Assembly (NCBI GenBank): GCA_963693365.1
Contig: CAVNZM010000013.1
Coordinates: forward strand, 1,426,001 to 1,490,000
Source: Amoebidium appalachense
Lineage: Eukaryota; Ichthyosporea
Direction of reading: 5' to 3'
DNA: 64,000 nt
Shown: positions 24,621 to 37,843 of the stretch, piece by piece
Position numbering within the stretch: position 1 is the first letter of the stretch
Layout: the number at the start of each line of letters is the position of its first letter
The notes under the pieces: model-generated
Told to the model about the DNA's origin: nothing
The model's database searches: none
The model's input: only the letters and a program-made list of their open reading frames with translations
Translations under genes and position numbers: made by a program

Positions 24621-25567
24621 GGGGGGAGTAAAGCGAAAACACAAGAAAAAGATCGTCTGGCAGTGTTACCGAAATTATTGGGGAATTCGAAAATGGATGG
24701 AGGCCCTAGGCTGTGTACAATAGGTTTTGTGCTCTTTGTGGGTAGTGGGAAAAGGGCAGATAATTGTGCGCATATTCAGGGAGCATGTGAGGGGAACGGA
24801 GGACTTATTTCCCTCTATCATAGTAAACGAATTACTTCCACTTTCAGTTCACTTTCACATTTCACTCCAAATTCATGTCCTCTGATCTTTGAAAACTGTT
24901 TTAAATTGGCTCCATCAATAGACCAAAGGCCTTTTCTGACATGATGCTCTATGCCCATCAGATTGTCACCCCCAATGCCACCATCGTGCACGTTTCCCCG
25001 GACGGTGTTTTCCCCGTCAACGGAACCGAAGTAGGAAAGGAGGCAATCACGAATTCCTCCGATCTCTACTGGGCTCTGCGCGGTGGCGGAGGCCCCACCT
25101 TCGGTGTTCTTCTCGAGATGACTTACCAGACCCACCCTGCCCCCAAGACAATTGTCGAGCTTAAATTTGCTCTCCCGTACTTTGCCGACATTGCCAAGAG
25201 CACGATGAAGAGGTATTTCCTCAACGGGACTTGGCTCGGTGAGCTAAATGAGGGCTTCGGCACGTGGATTCAGTGTCTCCCCGGAAGCGCGTGCAACGTC
25301 ATTATGAACTATGCCGGTGGGTACCTCTCCCGTAACACCTTTTTTTTTCCCTCTTGTTTTTTTCCCACGTCACATGGTGTGCAAAATGCCCTTGAATCCC
25401 GTAGGAACTGTTTATCGTAGGACTGCTGAAAAGACTTAGTTATAGCTGCACTACCGTTGGTTCATCCACTTTACTTTTGCATGAACCTTTCTCCTTTTTA
25501 CCCCCCCCCTCCCTCCCCCCTCTCTCCTCCCCCCTCCCCCCTCCCCCCCCCCCCCCCCCCCCCCCCC

Positions 25568-25610
<43 letters not shown>

Positions 25611-26168
25611 TCTGTCTCACCCACCTGCCCTCACACGTGTTTGTTTCCTAGCATTGGTGAGTTCAAGTCCACACTGAATGCCTCTCTCTACCCTGAGTTT
25701 TACGTAAACGCAGTAATAGGCTAAATCCACACTAGACTGGTGCCCTCTACGTATGCCCTGGGCCGGATAAACTTATTGTCAAACACTCTACAAAAGAAAT
25801 ACTTTTCTGACCATAAACCTCTTACAGGCGACGAAGACCCCAAGGAATTCCCCGAAATGAAGGAGATCATCGGCAAGCTCGAGGAAGGAAATGCTACCAT
25901 CGACATTCAGACTTATGAAAAATACGGGGATTTGATCCGGAGTACCGGTTGGGGTGGCACCACGTACCTTAGGTCCTACCTGTTCAACGGTCTATTTGAA
26001 ACCGTTCCGGATGAGGCTCTTGATGCCCTCTTTGCCATGGTGGAGGACGAAGGGAGCCCCTTCATCTTCGCTGCCCACCTGTGCATGGGTATGTCCCCTT
26101 GCCTCCCGAACAAGCGTCAATACTTACACACACACACACACACACACACACAGAGAGAGAGAGACCTC

Positions 26169-26218
<50 letters not shown>

Positions 26219-26562
26219 GGGGGGGGGGGGGGAGGGAGACATACATGCACATGTCTGCCCACAGACAACATCCACACTGGCACATACAGACACCACACAC
26301 ACACACACATACATACATGCACACAATATGGGTTTATGTCAGCATTTTGCAGCATGGCTTTCAATTGGCTGTGCCTTTTACATCAAATGCACACCAGTAT
26401 CATCACTATGACTATAGTATACCAGCTTCACTTCACATTCGAAATTATTTCGGTAATGTTTGCGGTCCCTCCCCCCTCCCCCCCCCCACCCCCACCCCCT
26501 TTTTGTGGGGGGAGGAGGTGGGGGGGGGGAGGAAACTCAAATAATGGCACACACCAGCTGCA

Positions 26563-26616
<54 letters not shown>

Positions 26617-26750
26617 ACGCACGCACGCACACACGGTCACGCGCGCACACACACACCACCACTGTCAGTACCACACTAAAACACAGGAAACAAAAAGAAA
26701 AATAGTTGGGTGTGTGGGTGGGTGGGTGTGCTTGTCGAATTGCGCGGGGG

Positions 26751-26786
<36 letters not shown>

Positions 26787-26927
26787 ACGAAACTCTGCTT
26801 CTGTGCCTCTGTCTGCCTTGAATTTGCTCACTCTTGCCCCCCCCCCCCCCCTTTTTGTGGGGGGAGGAGGAGGAGGGGGGGGGGGGGGGGGGGGAGGAAA
26901 CTCAAATAATGGCACACACCAGCTGCA

Positions 26928-26994
<67 letters not shown>

Positions 26995-27128
26995 CACACA
27001 CGCACACACGGTCACGCGGTCACGCGCGCACACACACACCACCACTGTCAGTACCACACTAAAACACAGGAAACAAAAAGAAAAATAGTTGGGTGTGTGG
27101 GTGGGTGGGTGTGCTTGTCGATTTGCGC

Positions 27129-27159
<31 letters not shown>

Positions 27160-27206
27160 CGAAACTCTGCTTCTGTGCCTCTGTCTGCCTTGAATTTGCT
27201 CACTCT

Positions 27207-27237
<31 letters not shown>

Positions 27238-27303
27238 TTTTGTGGGGGGAGGAGGAGAGGGGGGGGGGGGAGGAAACTCAAATAATGGCACACACCAGCT
27301 GCA

Positions 27304-27357
<54 letters not shown>

Positions 27358-27499
27358 ACACGCACACACACACGCGCACACACGGTCACGCGGTCACGCG
27401 CGCACACACACACCACCACTGTCAGTACCACACTAAAACACAGGAAACAAAAAGAAAAATAGTTGGGTGTGGGTGGGTGGGTGTGCTTGTCGATTTGCA

Positions 27500-27534
<35 letters not shown>

Positions 27535-27674
27535 ACGAAACTCTGCTTCTGTGCCTCTGTCTGCCTTGAATTTGCTCACTCTTGCCCCCCCCCCCCCCCC
27601 CTTTTTGTGGGGGGAGGAGGAGAGGGGGGGGGGGGGAGGAAACTCAAATAATGGCACACACCAGCTGCATGCCC

Positions 27675-27736
<62 letters not shown>

Positions 27737-27853
27737 CGGTCACGCGGTCACGCGCGCACACACACACCACCACTGTCAGTACCACACTAAAACACAGGAA
27801 ACAAAAAGAAAAATAGTTGGGTGTGGGTGGGTGGGTGTGCTTGTCGATTTGCA

Positions 27854-27887
<34 letters not shown>

Positions 27888-28374
27888 ACGAAACTCTGCT
27901 TCTGTGCCTCTGTCTGCCTTGAATTTGCTTACTCTTGCCCCCCCCCCCCCAACCCCCCTCCGCTCATTCCCTCACACCAAAGAGGCATGGCCTTCCCCGC
28001 ATTCTAACCATCCCCCAACACACACACACACAGGCAACGGAACGGGCACCACCAAGGTTGCCGGCAACGCCACGGCCGTCCACCCAGACCTCCGCACTCA
28101 CCCGATTGAACTTCTCGTTTCTTACAACTGCATCGACCCCGGCGCATGCAACAGGGATATTGGGTATTTCTCCCAGCCGGTGGCGAAAATTACCTCGCTA
28201 TCCAACTCTGCGTATATCAACGAGCTCAGCACTTATGGTATCGAGGGCGCGAACAAGGACTGGGAGAAGAGGCTGTGGGGAGATAACTATCCCCGTCTTC
28301 TGAAAATTAAGAAGGAATATGATCCGGAGAATTTCTTCACTACCCGCTGCGCCGTGGGCTCCACTTTCTGCTAG
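23672..28374 (+). CDS. Secreted FAD-linked oxidase, berberine-bridge type (4 exons)
   Basis: Exons 23672-24376, 24962-25316, 25828-26088 and 28034-28374 join in frame (phases 0, 1, 1) with GT-AG borders to 553 residues. Residues 1-20 look like a signal peptide (MSRVGLLAALAAVASA), and many N-x-S/T sites suggest glycosylation. The FAD-binding domain carries VSSGHDYNG, whose His145 sits where the family attaches FAD covalently. It also has ALAGITLGAGHGVLSRRYGF and LRGGGGPTFGV. The C-terminal berberine-like motif is YPRLLKIKKEYDPENFF. Such enzymes oxidise alcohols, sugars or alkaloid-like substrates with O2; the substrate here is unknown. The second flavin-linking Cys of bicovalent members is not evident, so single attachment is likely. 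The family is clear; exon 2 could use an alternative donor at 25321. Confidence 0.88.
24572..24626 (+). repeat. Poly-T/poly-G junction in intron 1 of the oxidase
   Basis: About 28 T followed by about 27 G, inside intron 1 (24377-24961). Confidence 0.85.
25501..25609 (+). repeat. C-rich tract and (CA)n in intron 2 of the oxidase
   Basis: A C-rich stretch with a C run ending near 25568 is followed by (CA)n to about 25608, within intron 2 (25317-25827). The intron also contains a short readable stretch at 25652-25703 that could be retained only with an alternative donor and then breaks frame. Confidence 0.8.
26499..27945 (+). repeat. Four tandem ~365-bp units in intron 3 of the oxidase
   Basis: Units start at about 26499, 26851, 27236 and 27601 with CTTTTTGTGGGGGGAGG. 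Each continues with AGGAAACTCAAATAATGG, CACCAGCTGCATG, a C run, (CA)n, CACTGTCAGTACCACAC, a GTTGGGTGTG stretch, a G run, and CTCTGCTTCTGTGCCTCTGT. Unique parts are nearly identical while homopolymers and (CA)n differ in length, so the array is recent. It accounts for about 1.45 kb of the 1.9-kb intron (26089-28033). Confidence 0.9.
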
Positions 28375-29580
28375 ATATACATCTCTACATATGTGTGTAT
28401 ATCTACTAGGTATATCTACTAGGTATATCCCATTTGAATTACTTCGGGGAAGTAGATAGCTTTGACATCAGTATTGTCACAAAAAATGACAGATCATGCC
28501 GAGATAACGTAGCTCGGCAAAATGTGTAGCAAAGAAAAGTCAGAAACGAAAGAATGAAAAAACCAAAATTATAAAGCCTGGAATGTAGTAAAAATACAGT
28601 CTGGTGTGTAGTACGTGTATCGGTTTCTTTGCGGCATGGTTCATGAAAAATTGTTGATATCTCTGGTAGTGAGTGTGATAAAAAACCACGCCTTGTGCAA
28701 ACATATTTCCCGCTGGTACGGTGGACAATATAAAGTTGTTGAGTATCGTAATGGTGACTTGCACACACGTCTTTTCTTGCACGAGTTCCTCGATGCACTG
28801 AGACCCTATACTGGCACATGTTCAAGCCGGTCTCTGTGCCCTCCGTGTGCACTTTGCGCCCGACCGACAATTTCACGTCGATTTTGATTGGTAGCTTTTG
28901 ATAAGATTGTAACTTATGAGGTTAGTGAATGTAAGTAATATGATTGGTCGGAACAGTTTGAAAAGGGCCATGGGATATTCTATGGTCTGATCGCAAGGAG
29001 TGTAGATTTTGTTATCCAAAACGAATCAAATATTTATTGTTTGAAAATTTATGTATTTATAAATTGTGGATCGGAATCCCGGGCCCGGCTGGCCGGGCTT
29101 GCATTCTCAGAGCCGCTAGGAGGCTCAGCGCGGTGGTGACTGACTGTTTCTCCTCCTTTACAAAGAAAGCTACTACGTATCATACGGCGTCGGCATGTTT
29201 GCGACTGACGGTTGGGGGTTTGCGGTGTGCGGCTGACCGCAAGGGTTTAACCCCTTTTCAACATCATCCGTGATGTGCGCTGATTTCTTGTGCAGGACTT
29301 TTGGCAGTCCCACACAGAAAAAGTTTGTAAGCCCCTCGCCCAGGAGCCCCGATCTTACCGACACCACCAATGAATAGCCACGCAAGGGGAATGCGTATTC
29401 TGGGGAGCTTTTTGGGAAGTGTACGGCAAACGAACGTGGCGAGACTGCATTTGATGCCCTGCCCCCCTCCCCCCCCCCCCCCCCTCCCCCCCCTCCCCTC
29501 CCCTTCTCTCAACCAACATGCACCTCTCTCCCCCCCCCCCCCCCCCTCCCCTTCCCTCGGCCCACATGCACCTCTCCCCC

Positions 29581-29633
<53 letters not shown>

Positions 29634-30030
29634 CCGCGGGCAATAAAGCCTCGGGGTATCCTGTAATAATGTCTGGGAGTCACATGTAAACAAGTCCAAT
29701 CATCCGTAATTAAGTCTAGGAGTTACATATAAACAAGTACAATCATCATGGGAACTGGGCAGTTCATTGACAAGGGGGAGGCGTGGAAGGGAGGGAGAGA
29801 GGGGGAGGGGGGCCGGGGGGAGGCGGGCACAAGCATCTCAGGAACTGGGAAGGGGAAGGCCTTGTGGGGGGCAGGTACTTCTGCAAGCAGATCTGCTTGG
29901 TTGTGTGTGCTTGTATGTGTGCGGTATGGGCCCACGGGTACGGGTGGGGGAGGAGGGAGGTTTGATTTAGCTTGCGCAACACATGTTGCTGCGGTGTCTG
30001 TGTGTGTGCCTGTGTGTGCCTGTGTGTGCG

Positions 30031-30065
<35 letters not shown>

Positions 30066-31021
30066 TTGTGTGAGTGAGTATGTCTGTGTGTGAGTGTGTG
30101 AGTGTGTGAGGATGTGTTTGTGCGTACGCTTGTGTGCGAGTGGGTGAGTTTATGCCACGGTGTATGTGTGTGTGTGTGGGTTGGTGTGTGGGTGTGGGTG
30201 TGGGTGGGGTTGTGGGTGTGTGTGGGTGTGTTGTCTGTGTGTGTCTGTATGTGTGTGCATGTCTGTGTGTGAGTGTATGCGTGAGGATGTGTGTGTGTGT
30301 TTTATGTGTATGCTTGCGTGGGAGTAGTTGTGTTTATGCCACGGTTTATGTGCGTGCATGTGTGTGCTTTCGCGCAGGCGCGTGTGTGTGACTGTGTATC
30401 TGACTGTGTCTGTGTCTGTGTGTGCGTGTGCGTATGTGTATGTGTGTGTGCGTGTGCGTGTGTGCATGTGTGAGTGTGTGTGTGCGCGCACGTGAGTGTG
30501 TGTGTGCGTGGGCGTGGGCACGTGTAGTTTTGGGAAGGAGCAAAGGAGGGTGTGTAAGGGCATCAGGTTCGTGACTTGGTTTCACAACACAGAGACTGAA
30601 CGGCCATTGTATTTGTGTAACCCAGCTCGCTGCCAGAGGGTGACCAATATCGAAAATGCCTGTGCATTGTGATGGAGCAGGAGCCCCTGCGCGAAGCGAC
30701 ACTTGACAGTCACTTGCAATGGTGGCCGTACTGAAATACGTTTTGAGTGCTAACTGCAGAAACCATACTAACATGTGCTATAATATTGTGCAAGTGACCT
30801 ACTGTACGCGCACCTACTATGAGGCTCGGGTTTGTAAAGGTATATATACTCGCGGTTAGAGGGGGGCAACAGATCTTACAACGAGAGATAGCATCAAAAC
30901 ACACAGCCTCTAGCTGTACACGCACCACTTACAGCTATCACTGAAGAGACTAGGTCAACACCTTAAGCTTTGTATACGTACCTACATGTTTATAATCATT
31001 TAAACCCTTATTGCGCTTCGT

Positions 31022-31071
<50 letters not shown>

Positions 31072-31133
31072 TTCCCCCCAAGTTCCCCCACAGACGGGAC
31101 CCAGGGTTTTGGCTCGGACTTAGACCTTCAACG

Positions 31134-31440
31134 CTTTTTTTTTTTTTTCTTTTTCTTTTTTTTTTTGCCCTCCCAGAAGAGAATGAAAAAAGAGATGTTT
31201 CGGGAGCCTCCTGCTGTTTACTCCAGGCACGCAAAGACCAGTTTCAGGTATTTGGGGGGAGGGGGGGGAGGGGGGGTTGTTCGGTATATCCTCTCAGCGT
31301 TATATTATTATCAGGTACATATATGTATTGGATGACGATTGTACAATATATTGGTTTTTCTTCACTATGAAGTACCGAATTAACTAAAAAGAAAATCATT
31401 TTGTTGCGCTCCCCGTTTTTCATTTTTCTTTCTTTCTTTC
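31134..31440 (-). repeat. Diverged copy of the LINE 3'-end sequence
   Basis: About 31195-31425 matches 38415-38624 in order, sharing GCTGTTTACTC, CAGTYTCAGGTA, TATATCMYCTCAGCG and TCCCCGTTTTT. On the minus strand this copy is bordered by A-rich tracts on both sides (31134-31166 and 31421-31466). It may be a short retroposon or a truncated 3' end of the LINE family at 38428-43353. Confidence 0.45.
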
Positions 31441-31479
31441 TTTCTTTTCTTTTCTTTTCTTTTCTTCCCCCACCTCTGG

Positions 31480-31557
31480 TGATTTTATTATATCACCGTG
31501 ACAAGACATCAAGAACAGCAAAAAAACTGAAAACAAAACAAAAAACAAAAAACAATA

Positions 31558-31591
<34 letters not shown>

Positions 31592-32115
31592 GTGTAAGTA
31601 CTGAGCAATAATGGCGTCACGCATAAGATGATTATAATAGCATATAACAAGACAATAGTGAGTGGTATAGGAAGTTTATTGCACATCATACCACCATATC
31701 GCTAGTTTTATGAATTTCGTAGCCTATTACAAGACAATCATTAAGTTAAGCTTTATATGAATATTATCGAATACCACAAGCCGGTGATAAACACATTCAT
31801 AATGATAAATCACAAGACACCGTGTAAATTTAAACCGTTACCAATTATAAGCCTGACAGAAAATAGCATATCACAAGAATTAATATATATTAATGAACTT
31901 TCATAGCATGTATATCACCAGAGAATATTTTATGTGATAGGGAGTTCATAGCATGTATATTTATAAGACTGAGCGTGACAATACACTGTCGGACTTTTCG
32001 GTAATTTTACAGCATATCACAAGACTATCCAACATAAACGGAGTGCTACGTATATCGCAAGACAATGAATATTGAACATGATAGGAATTAATTCATGGCA
32101 TATCATCAGGCAATT
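31480..32115 (+). repeat. Degenerate array of a TATCACAAGACAAT-like motif
   Basis: About ten imperfect copies of a motif like GCATATCACAAGACAAT occur at about 31487, 31640, 31722, 31803, 31868, 31914, 31955, 32013, 32052 and 32100. Spacing is irregular (about 40-150 bp), and the DNA between is AT-rich and variable. All copies are on the plus strand. An (ATA)n/(AAT)n tract lies at 31554-31586. Confidence 0.5.
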
Positions 32116-32164
32116 CAAATAGTGGTAAGTCATGATGTCAAGGAATGAGAACATCAATATAGTC

Positions 32165-32216
<52 letters not shown>

Positions 32217-32315
32217 TTATAAAATCAAACATTGCCGCACCAACCTACAACCGTCACTACCGTCATTGGACTCGGTGTCTATAACTAGGATATTATTTTA
32301 CATCTATATAATTTA

Positions 32316-32367
<52 letters not shown>

Positions 32368-32641
32368 TCCTACCCGTCAGCATCCCTTCGATTTCTCCTC
32401 TTCTCCCCTCCCTCCCTCCAGTCCCACTTTTTCACCCCTCCACGACCAACCAACCATAACTCGCGTTCCCAACCGCCAACACATTTAAATTTTACTATCT
32501 TGCGTTGCGAATGATTAACTCCAGGCCGCAACTTCCTTTTCCTTCCCTCTTGGCCTGGAATATCGATAACACTACCCTACATACCCTACAGTACCATATG
32601 CATCTCACTAGAGTCCTTATGGACCCCCTCACCCTCACCCC

Positions 32642-33079
32642 TCAACAGTACAGCCTCAGAGGGCCAAGACGCAGCCTGACCGGCAGCTGCACTGAAATTT
32701 CGCGACCCCGTCCGACTCGCCGAGGGGGGTCGGAGGGTGCGGGGGGATGGGTAGGGGGGGACGGACGTTTCCAGCGGTGAATGTTCAGGAAGAGAAGGAA
32801 TACGGCGTTGTAGACGACCAAAAGCATGACCCAAAAAAGGGAAAGGAGGTCCGACGCACAGCCGATGGGGGGCGCGTTGGGTTGCGTACTGCGGAGGGCT
32901 GGGAGGGCAAATAGCTGTGTGTTTGTGTGTGTGTGGGGGGGGGGGGGGGGGGGGGGGGGGGAGGGGGAGGGGGTATGTGTGTAGGTGTGGGTGGGTGGGT
33001 GGGTGGGTGGGTGGTGGGGTGGGTTGGTGTGGTGGATGGGTGGTGGTGATGAGGTGGGTGAGTGGGTGGGTGGGCGGGT

Positions 33080-33110
<31 letters not shown>

Positions 33111-33901
33111 GCAATTGGTGGTTGTATGGGCGTGTGGGTGGGTGGGTAGGTGCCACACGTGGGTGGGCGGGTGCGATCCGTGGGTGTGTGTGGGTGTGTG
33201 TGTGTGGTTGCGTGGGTGGGACCCTGTGGGTGTGTGGGCCGGGTGGGTGAGTGGGTGGATAGGTAGGGGGCCGGGGGGGGGGGGGGGGTAGGAGGGGGGA
33301 GGGGCGGGGAGAGGGGGAGGAGGACGAGGGAGGGTGGAGGGTACTAAACGACGCGGGTGTGTGTGCAACACAGTGAACAGTACAGGGTCTGAGAGAGGGG
33401 GCGGGCGGCCAGGCGGGCCGCTGGGGGGGGGGGGGGGGGGGGGTTTGAATGCGTCAAAAAGTACGAAGTACACAAGAACAAACGGATAACACGATGCAGA
33501 ATGCAAGCCATACATAAAGAGGATGCATAATAAGCAGAGCCCATCCTCAGGGGGGGCCCACGTCATCCACAGTACCCGAGTTTCGACCTATTCCCCTCGT
33601 TAACGAAACCCAACTCAGATACTGTTTCACTTGAACATGAGTAGGTCACCCGTCTTGATCAGAGACGAGCAGGGTTGCTTATGCAGGCAAGGGCAGTGGG
33701 AAAGGCCGGGGGTTAAAGTTGGGGGGACTGCAAGGGGGAAGGGGGGGGGGGGGGGGGGGGAGCGGGAGGAGAGGAAAGGGGGCTACGGTTCACTATTTGC
33801 TTCAAGCTTAAGTGGGGAGCTGTTGTAACGACATAATGACATGTAAGGATGGGTAGCTAGTACTACACACAGTGACTCGCACACATACAAAACACGGGCA
33901 A

Positions 33902-33943
<42 letters not shown>

Positions 33944-33952
33944 TGTGTGTGT

Positions 33953-33999
<47 letters not shown>

Positions 34000-35422
34000 G
34001 TGACACTGTGTGTTGAGAGTGTTTTTGGGTGTGAGTGTCAGCACGAGTGAGTGGGAGGTGAGTGACTGAGTGATGTGGGTGGGTGTGTGTGTGTGTGTGT
34101 GGGTGTGTGTGTGTGTGTGTGTGTCTGTGTCTGTGTGTGCCTGTTTGTGCCTGTTTGTGTGTGTGTGTGCAGCATAATAATATGTACGTGTGGGTACATG
34201 TATGTGTTTTGTTTTCGCATCCCGAGTCTTTCTTCCGAGTGTTTCACAAGTTGTTCTTGTCCTTTTCTTAAACGAGAAATGGGTACGGACTGGAGGAGGG
34301 GGAGAGAAAGGGATGGAGACCTTTCTAGTGGAGGCACAGAGGTAAGGGAGAGGGGGGGGGACGGTGGTGGTGGTGGTGGTGGGGGGGGGGGGGGGGAGGG
34401 GGTATTCTTTGTCCCTCTTTTTTTTGGTTGGTTGGTTGGTGCGGAGAGGAGGAGGAGGGAGGGGGGGGGGGGGAGGGGGGGAGGCTTACTGCAGTGATAT
34501 TGGCGATAATCATAGGCAACTCGATAGGCCTGTTCCGCAGCCAGGCATCAAAAGTCAAAACAGACAGAGCAATACCTATACCCCAGGTAATCAGCATGAT
34601 TGCGATTGAAAATCCGAGGGTGGTTGCTGTGCGATCAACAGTTACGGTGAGTGTGTACGCCAGCCGGGGCTCTGTCTGTTGTTGCATGGCGCTCGAGCTC
34701 TCGTTTAAGGTACCGTTTGCATAGCGCGGTTTGGTATCAAATACAAACTTGGTCTCGATGTTAAAAGCAGACGTGTCAGAGGTGACCTGCACGCCGTATT
34801 TTGCAATGTGCCAGGGGTCATCTGCTCTTGCGCTTGCTTCGCGCCAATACGGACAGATAATGAGGTCTTTTTCATACGTGTCAAAGGGATACCTGTTTAT
34901 GTCTCCCAAGTCGAACGAATGTGTTACCTCTTTGGGTTGTATCTGAACGTCCTGACCCGAACCGTTAAAGATCCATGTCTGGTCCGATAGTTCCACGGCA
35001 ACGGTTTTGTTTCTGCGAAGGTAGGTGGAAGGACCGGCCATTTCGCTTAAAGGATCACCGTTGAACACCATCACGTACCTGACTTTAAGCTCGTTCTTGG
35101 TCATATCCAACTTCAGAAGTCTGGCCTGCACAAATATCTCGTAGTCGTCTAACGTGACCGGGCCCTCCTTAACACCATCAACGTATTTCTCACCGTCTTT
35201 GTACTGCAAAAACGTCGAATTTGGGCCGACTTCTCCCGAAAAACCCGCGTGTTCTGCGTTGTATTTTGCGGTGCTGTTAACCCACGCTGCATACACAGAA
35301 AATGTGATCCCCAGCATCAACAAAAACAGAAAGCAGCCATGCAGTATCCGTAGGATATTGTCTCGCTTGCGCAGGGGCAAGGTATGGAACTTTTGAGAAT
35401 TGATTCTCATTCTCGCCAACAA
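32642..35422 (-). CDS. DUF4436-like membrane protein, paralogue 1 (2 exons)
   Basis: Exon 1 (35422-34490) and exon 2 (32914-32642) join at phase 0 across donor GTAAGC and an acceptor ending CACACAG, giving 401 residues. A membrane helix at about 27-47 is followed by a large domain with NRYPFDTYEKDL and N-glycosylation sites. Three hydrophobic segments follow at about 269-291, 301-320 and 334-356, with WLRNRPIE between the first two. Exon 2 begins LFALPALRSTQPNAPPIG. The YPFDTYE motif and topology match my memory of DUF4436 proteins, whose biochemical role is unknown; a membrane location is inferred. The 1,575-bp intron is mostly G runs and (GT)n. Two more copies of the gene lie at 37295-49539 and 57149-60041. 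ATG 35422 is the first in frame; ATG at codon 5 aligns better with paralogue 3. Confidence 0.8.
32935..34480 (+). repeat. G runs and (GT)n filling the intron of paralogue 1
   Basis: G runs lie at about 32936-32960, 33079-33108, 33424-33443, 33739-33761 and 34459-34488. (GT)n lies at about 33904-33998 and 34085-34130. On the transcript strand the poly-C at 34488 and below begins almost at the 5' splice site, and (CA)n ends at the 3' splice site. The part near 33840-33905 resembles 48045-48130 in the intron of paralogue 2. Confidence 0.8.
33445..33570 (+). repeat. Diverged dispersed repeat, copy 3 (intronic)
   Basis: Carries GGATGCATAATAAGCAGAGC, CCCATCCTCAG and CATCCACAGT, matching the order of words in the copies near 4660 and 12655. 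It lies inside the intron of DUF4436-like paralogue 1. Confidence 0.5.
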
Positions 35423-36471
35423 AACTTCAAGGTAGGGAACCGGGGGTAGACATGTACACCTACACTACTAAGGTTGCCCAAGTGGTACCGTGCCTAAGCT
35501 TGAGCTCAAACAAGGAACTTATTGTTGGTGTACAGTGTATAATAAGTAACACCGCAAATACCGCTCCCCTATAAATAAATCCTGAAGAAAACTCACCGTG
35601 AACCAAGTCAGTAGTGTGGCGACTAGTTATAAGGTGTTTTTCTATTCAGGATTGTGATCGTGCACGTGAATCTGGACCTTGCAATACATGTGACTACATA
35701 GTTCAGCTTACGGTACGCAACATGCTTTCCCCCTTTGATTACTTACCCGTTTACAGAAAAATATGGTGTCTTTAAAACACCTGCATCTACAGTAACTACT
35801 TTACACTACACAATAATGATTCCACTCGCCCGTGGCATACAGTAGTTACGTACTGGTGGTAGGGCGTGTGGACACGTGTGGGCCGTTGCTTGTGTTGGAA
35901 ATTTTCAAAGACATTCCATCTCTCAGATTTTTCTATTCTATTGGCCAATCTTTATCCTTCCATTAAAAACATATTGTTTCTATTGGCTTAACCAAATTAA
36001 TCTATTGCTCTCACAAATTCCGTAGTGGGCATCGATGATACGAGCCTCGAGGAAACCTTCATGATGATTAATGTGCCTTCCACTGTTGTTTTTTTTATCA
36101 CACGAATGAGGCCTTTTAGTCACATGAATGAGGTCTTTTCTCACGGGAAATCCGCCATTTTGCTGGTTGGTGAACCCTCGAACAGAATATTCATGCAGTG
36201 AACAGAATGGCACAGTCAGTCGGGATAGGGGCATGCACTTCGAGTCTTGGGGGATATGCGTGGTGCGTGTCAAGCCAATCACAGCTTAGCGGCTGAGGAC
36301 GCTCGTGATTGGTCAAATTGAATGTAAACAAGGAAATGGAGGAGGGAGAGGGGGGGGGGGGGGGGGGGGGGGGGAGGGGGGGGGGGGGGGAGACGGCGGG
36401 TGGGTGGGTAGGGGGGGGGGGGGGGGAAGCCAAAGAGACAACGGACACAAAGATAGAGAGACAGAGAAGGG

Positions 36472-36523
<52 letters not shown>

Positions 36524-36550
36524 CCGGGAGAGGGGGGGGGGGGGGGGAGG

Positions 36551-36638
<88 letters not shown>

Positions 36639-37294
36639 ACAGGACAAGCGAATGAATACCTCGAGTCTCGAAACTGCACGACGAGGGCGGTTAAACTCGT
36701 GTGACGGGCCCATAGCAAAACGCTGCATATATGTCTGTCTTAATCATCAGTGATACGGAAATAAATAGCCGCGGGTCTGCAAAGCACGTTTTTTTTTTTA
36801 AAGGCATACACATAACCTTCTTCAACTTGTGAAGCCTCGTGCGTGCCGTGCAGGCTTATGATTCTTTCAAATTTCTTCAATAATAAACTCCGCAAGCAAT
36901 AGTGGTACAACTCATCATGGCAAGCACTGCTGATCTGAGCCTCATGCATTTGGCATCCTATAGACTGTGACACCTTAGTGGAACCAACCAACTATTAATT
37001 AATAATTTCCTCCTCGGCCCCATCCACTTCTTGTATACACACTAAGTGGCCTTTACGGACGTACATATCTCCAGATGGCGGACTTACTACACTGCCACGA
37101 CACGGCATCATCAAAAAATTCTTTTTAAGGAAAAGGCATTCTCTAGTTTACAAGTTGAATGGGATAAGTTAGCTGGTTGGAAAGAGGTGCAGTCCTAGGC
37201 TACCTACTCTCATATATGTCACAATAATATCGTTGCTCCCCCCTCCGAATTAAATTTGTATCCAATGTAACCATGGCTTCCGCCATATCATTTA
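35423..37294. other. Intergenic stretch between DUF4436-like paralogues 1 and 2
   Basis: About 35423-36340 is ordinary-complexity DNA upstream of paralogue 1 and should hold its promoter; ATTGG boxes are seen near 35938, 35980 and 36308. A purine tract of G runs and (GA)n spans about 36341-36635. The rest shows no gene. Confidence 0.4.
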
Positions 37295-37599
37295 CTAATG
37301 ATGATGATCTACGTCCAGGCTGCCTATGTGTGACGTGGGCCGATCACGAGCGGCTGATTCAGCGGCCTTTGCACTCAATTCCACACTTGTCTCAAGGGAG
37401 GGTGCGGGGGGTGGGGTAGGCGGGGAAGGACGGTTCCACCGGTGGATGTTGAGGAAAAGAAGAAATACGGCGTTGTGGACAACCAAAAGCATGACCCAAA
37501 AAAAGGGAAAGGAGGTCCGACGCACAGCCCATGGGCGGCGCGTTGGGTTGCGTGTTGCGGAGGGCTGGGAGGGCAAAGAGCTGTTTGTGCGGGGTGTGT

Positions 37600-37630
<31 letters not shown>

Positions 37631-37664
37631 GGGGGGGGATGTGGGGGTGTTTGTGTGTGCGTGA

Positions 37665-37843
<179 letters not shown>

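Larger units (their letters stand above)
28375..32641. other. Intergenic stretch with several repeats, no gene seen
   Basis: Just after the oxidase stop lie two copies of a 13-bp unit (GTATATCTACTAG, about 28397-28422). About 28440-29450 is ordinary-complexity DNA in which no coding frame convinces me. C runs at about 29525-29631, GT-rich DNA at 29990-30520, another C run at about 31024-31070, a G run at about 32175-32214 and a C run at about 32318-32365 follow. Sub-features with structure are listed separately. Confidence 0.4.

Noticed and set aside
25652-25703. Possible small exon in the oxidase (contains IGEFKSTLNASLYPEF)
   Set aside because: It needs donor 25321 and then leaves the wrong phase for the exon at 25828. 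Direct joining of 25316 to 25828 keeps frame.
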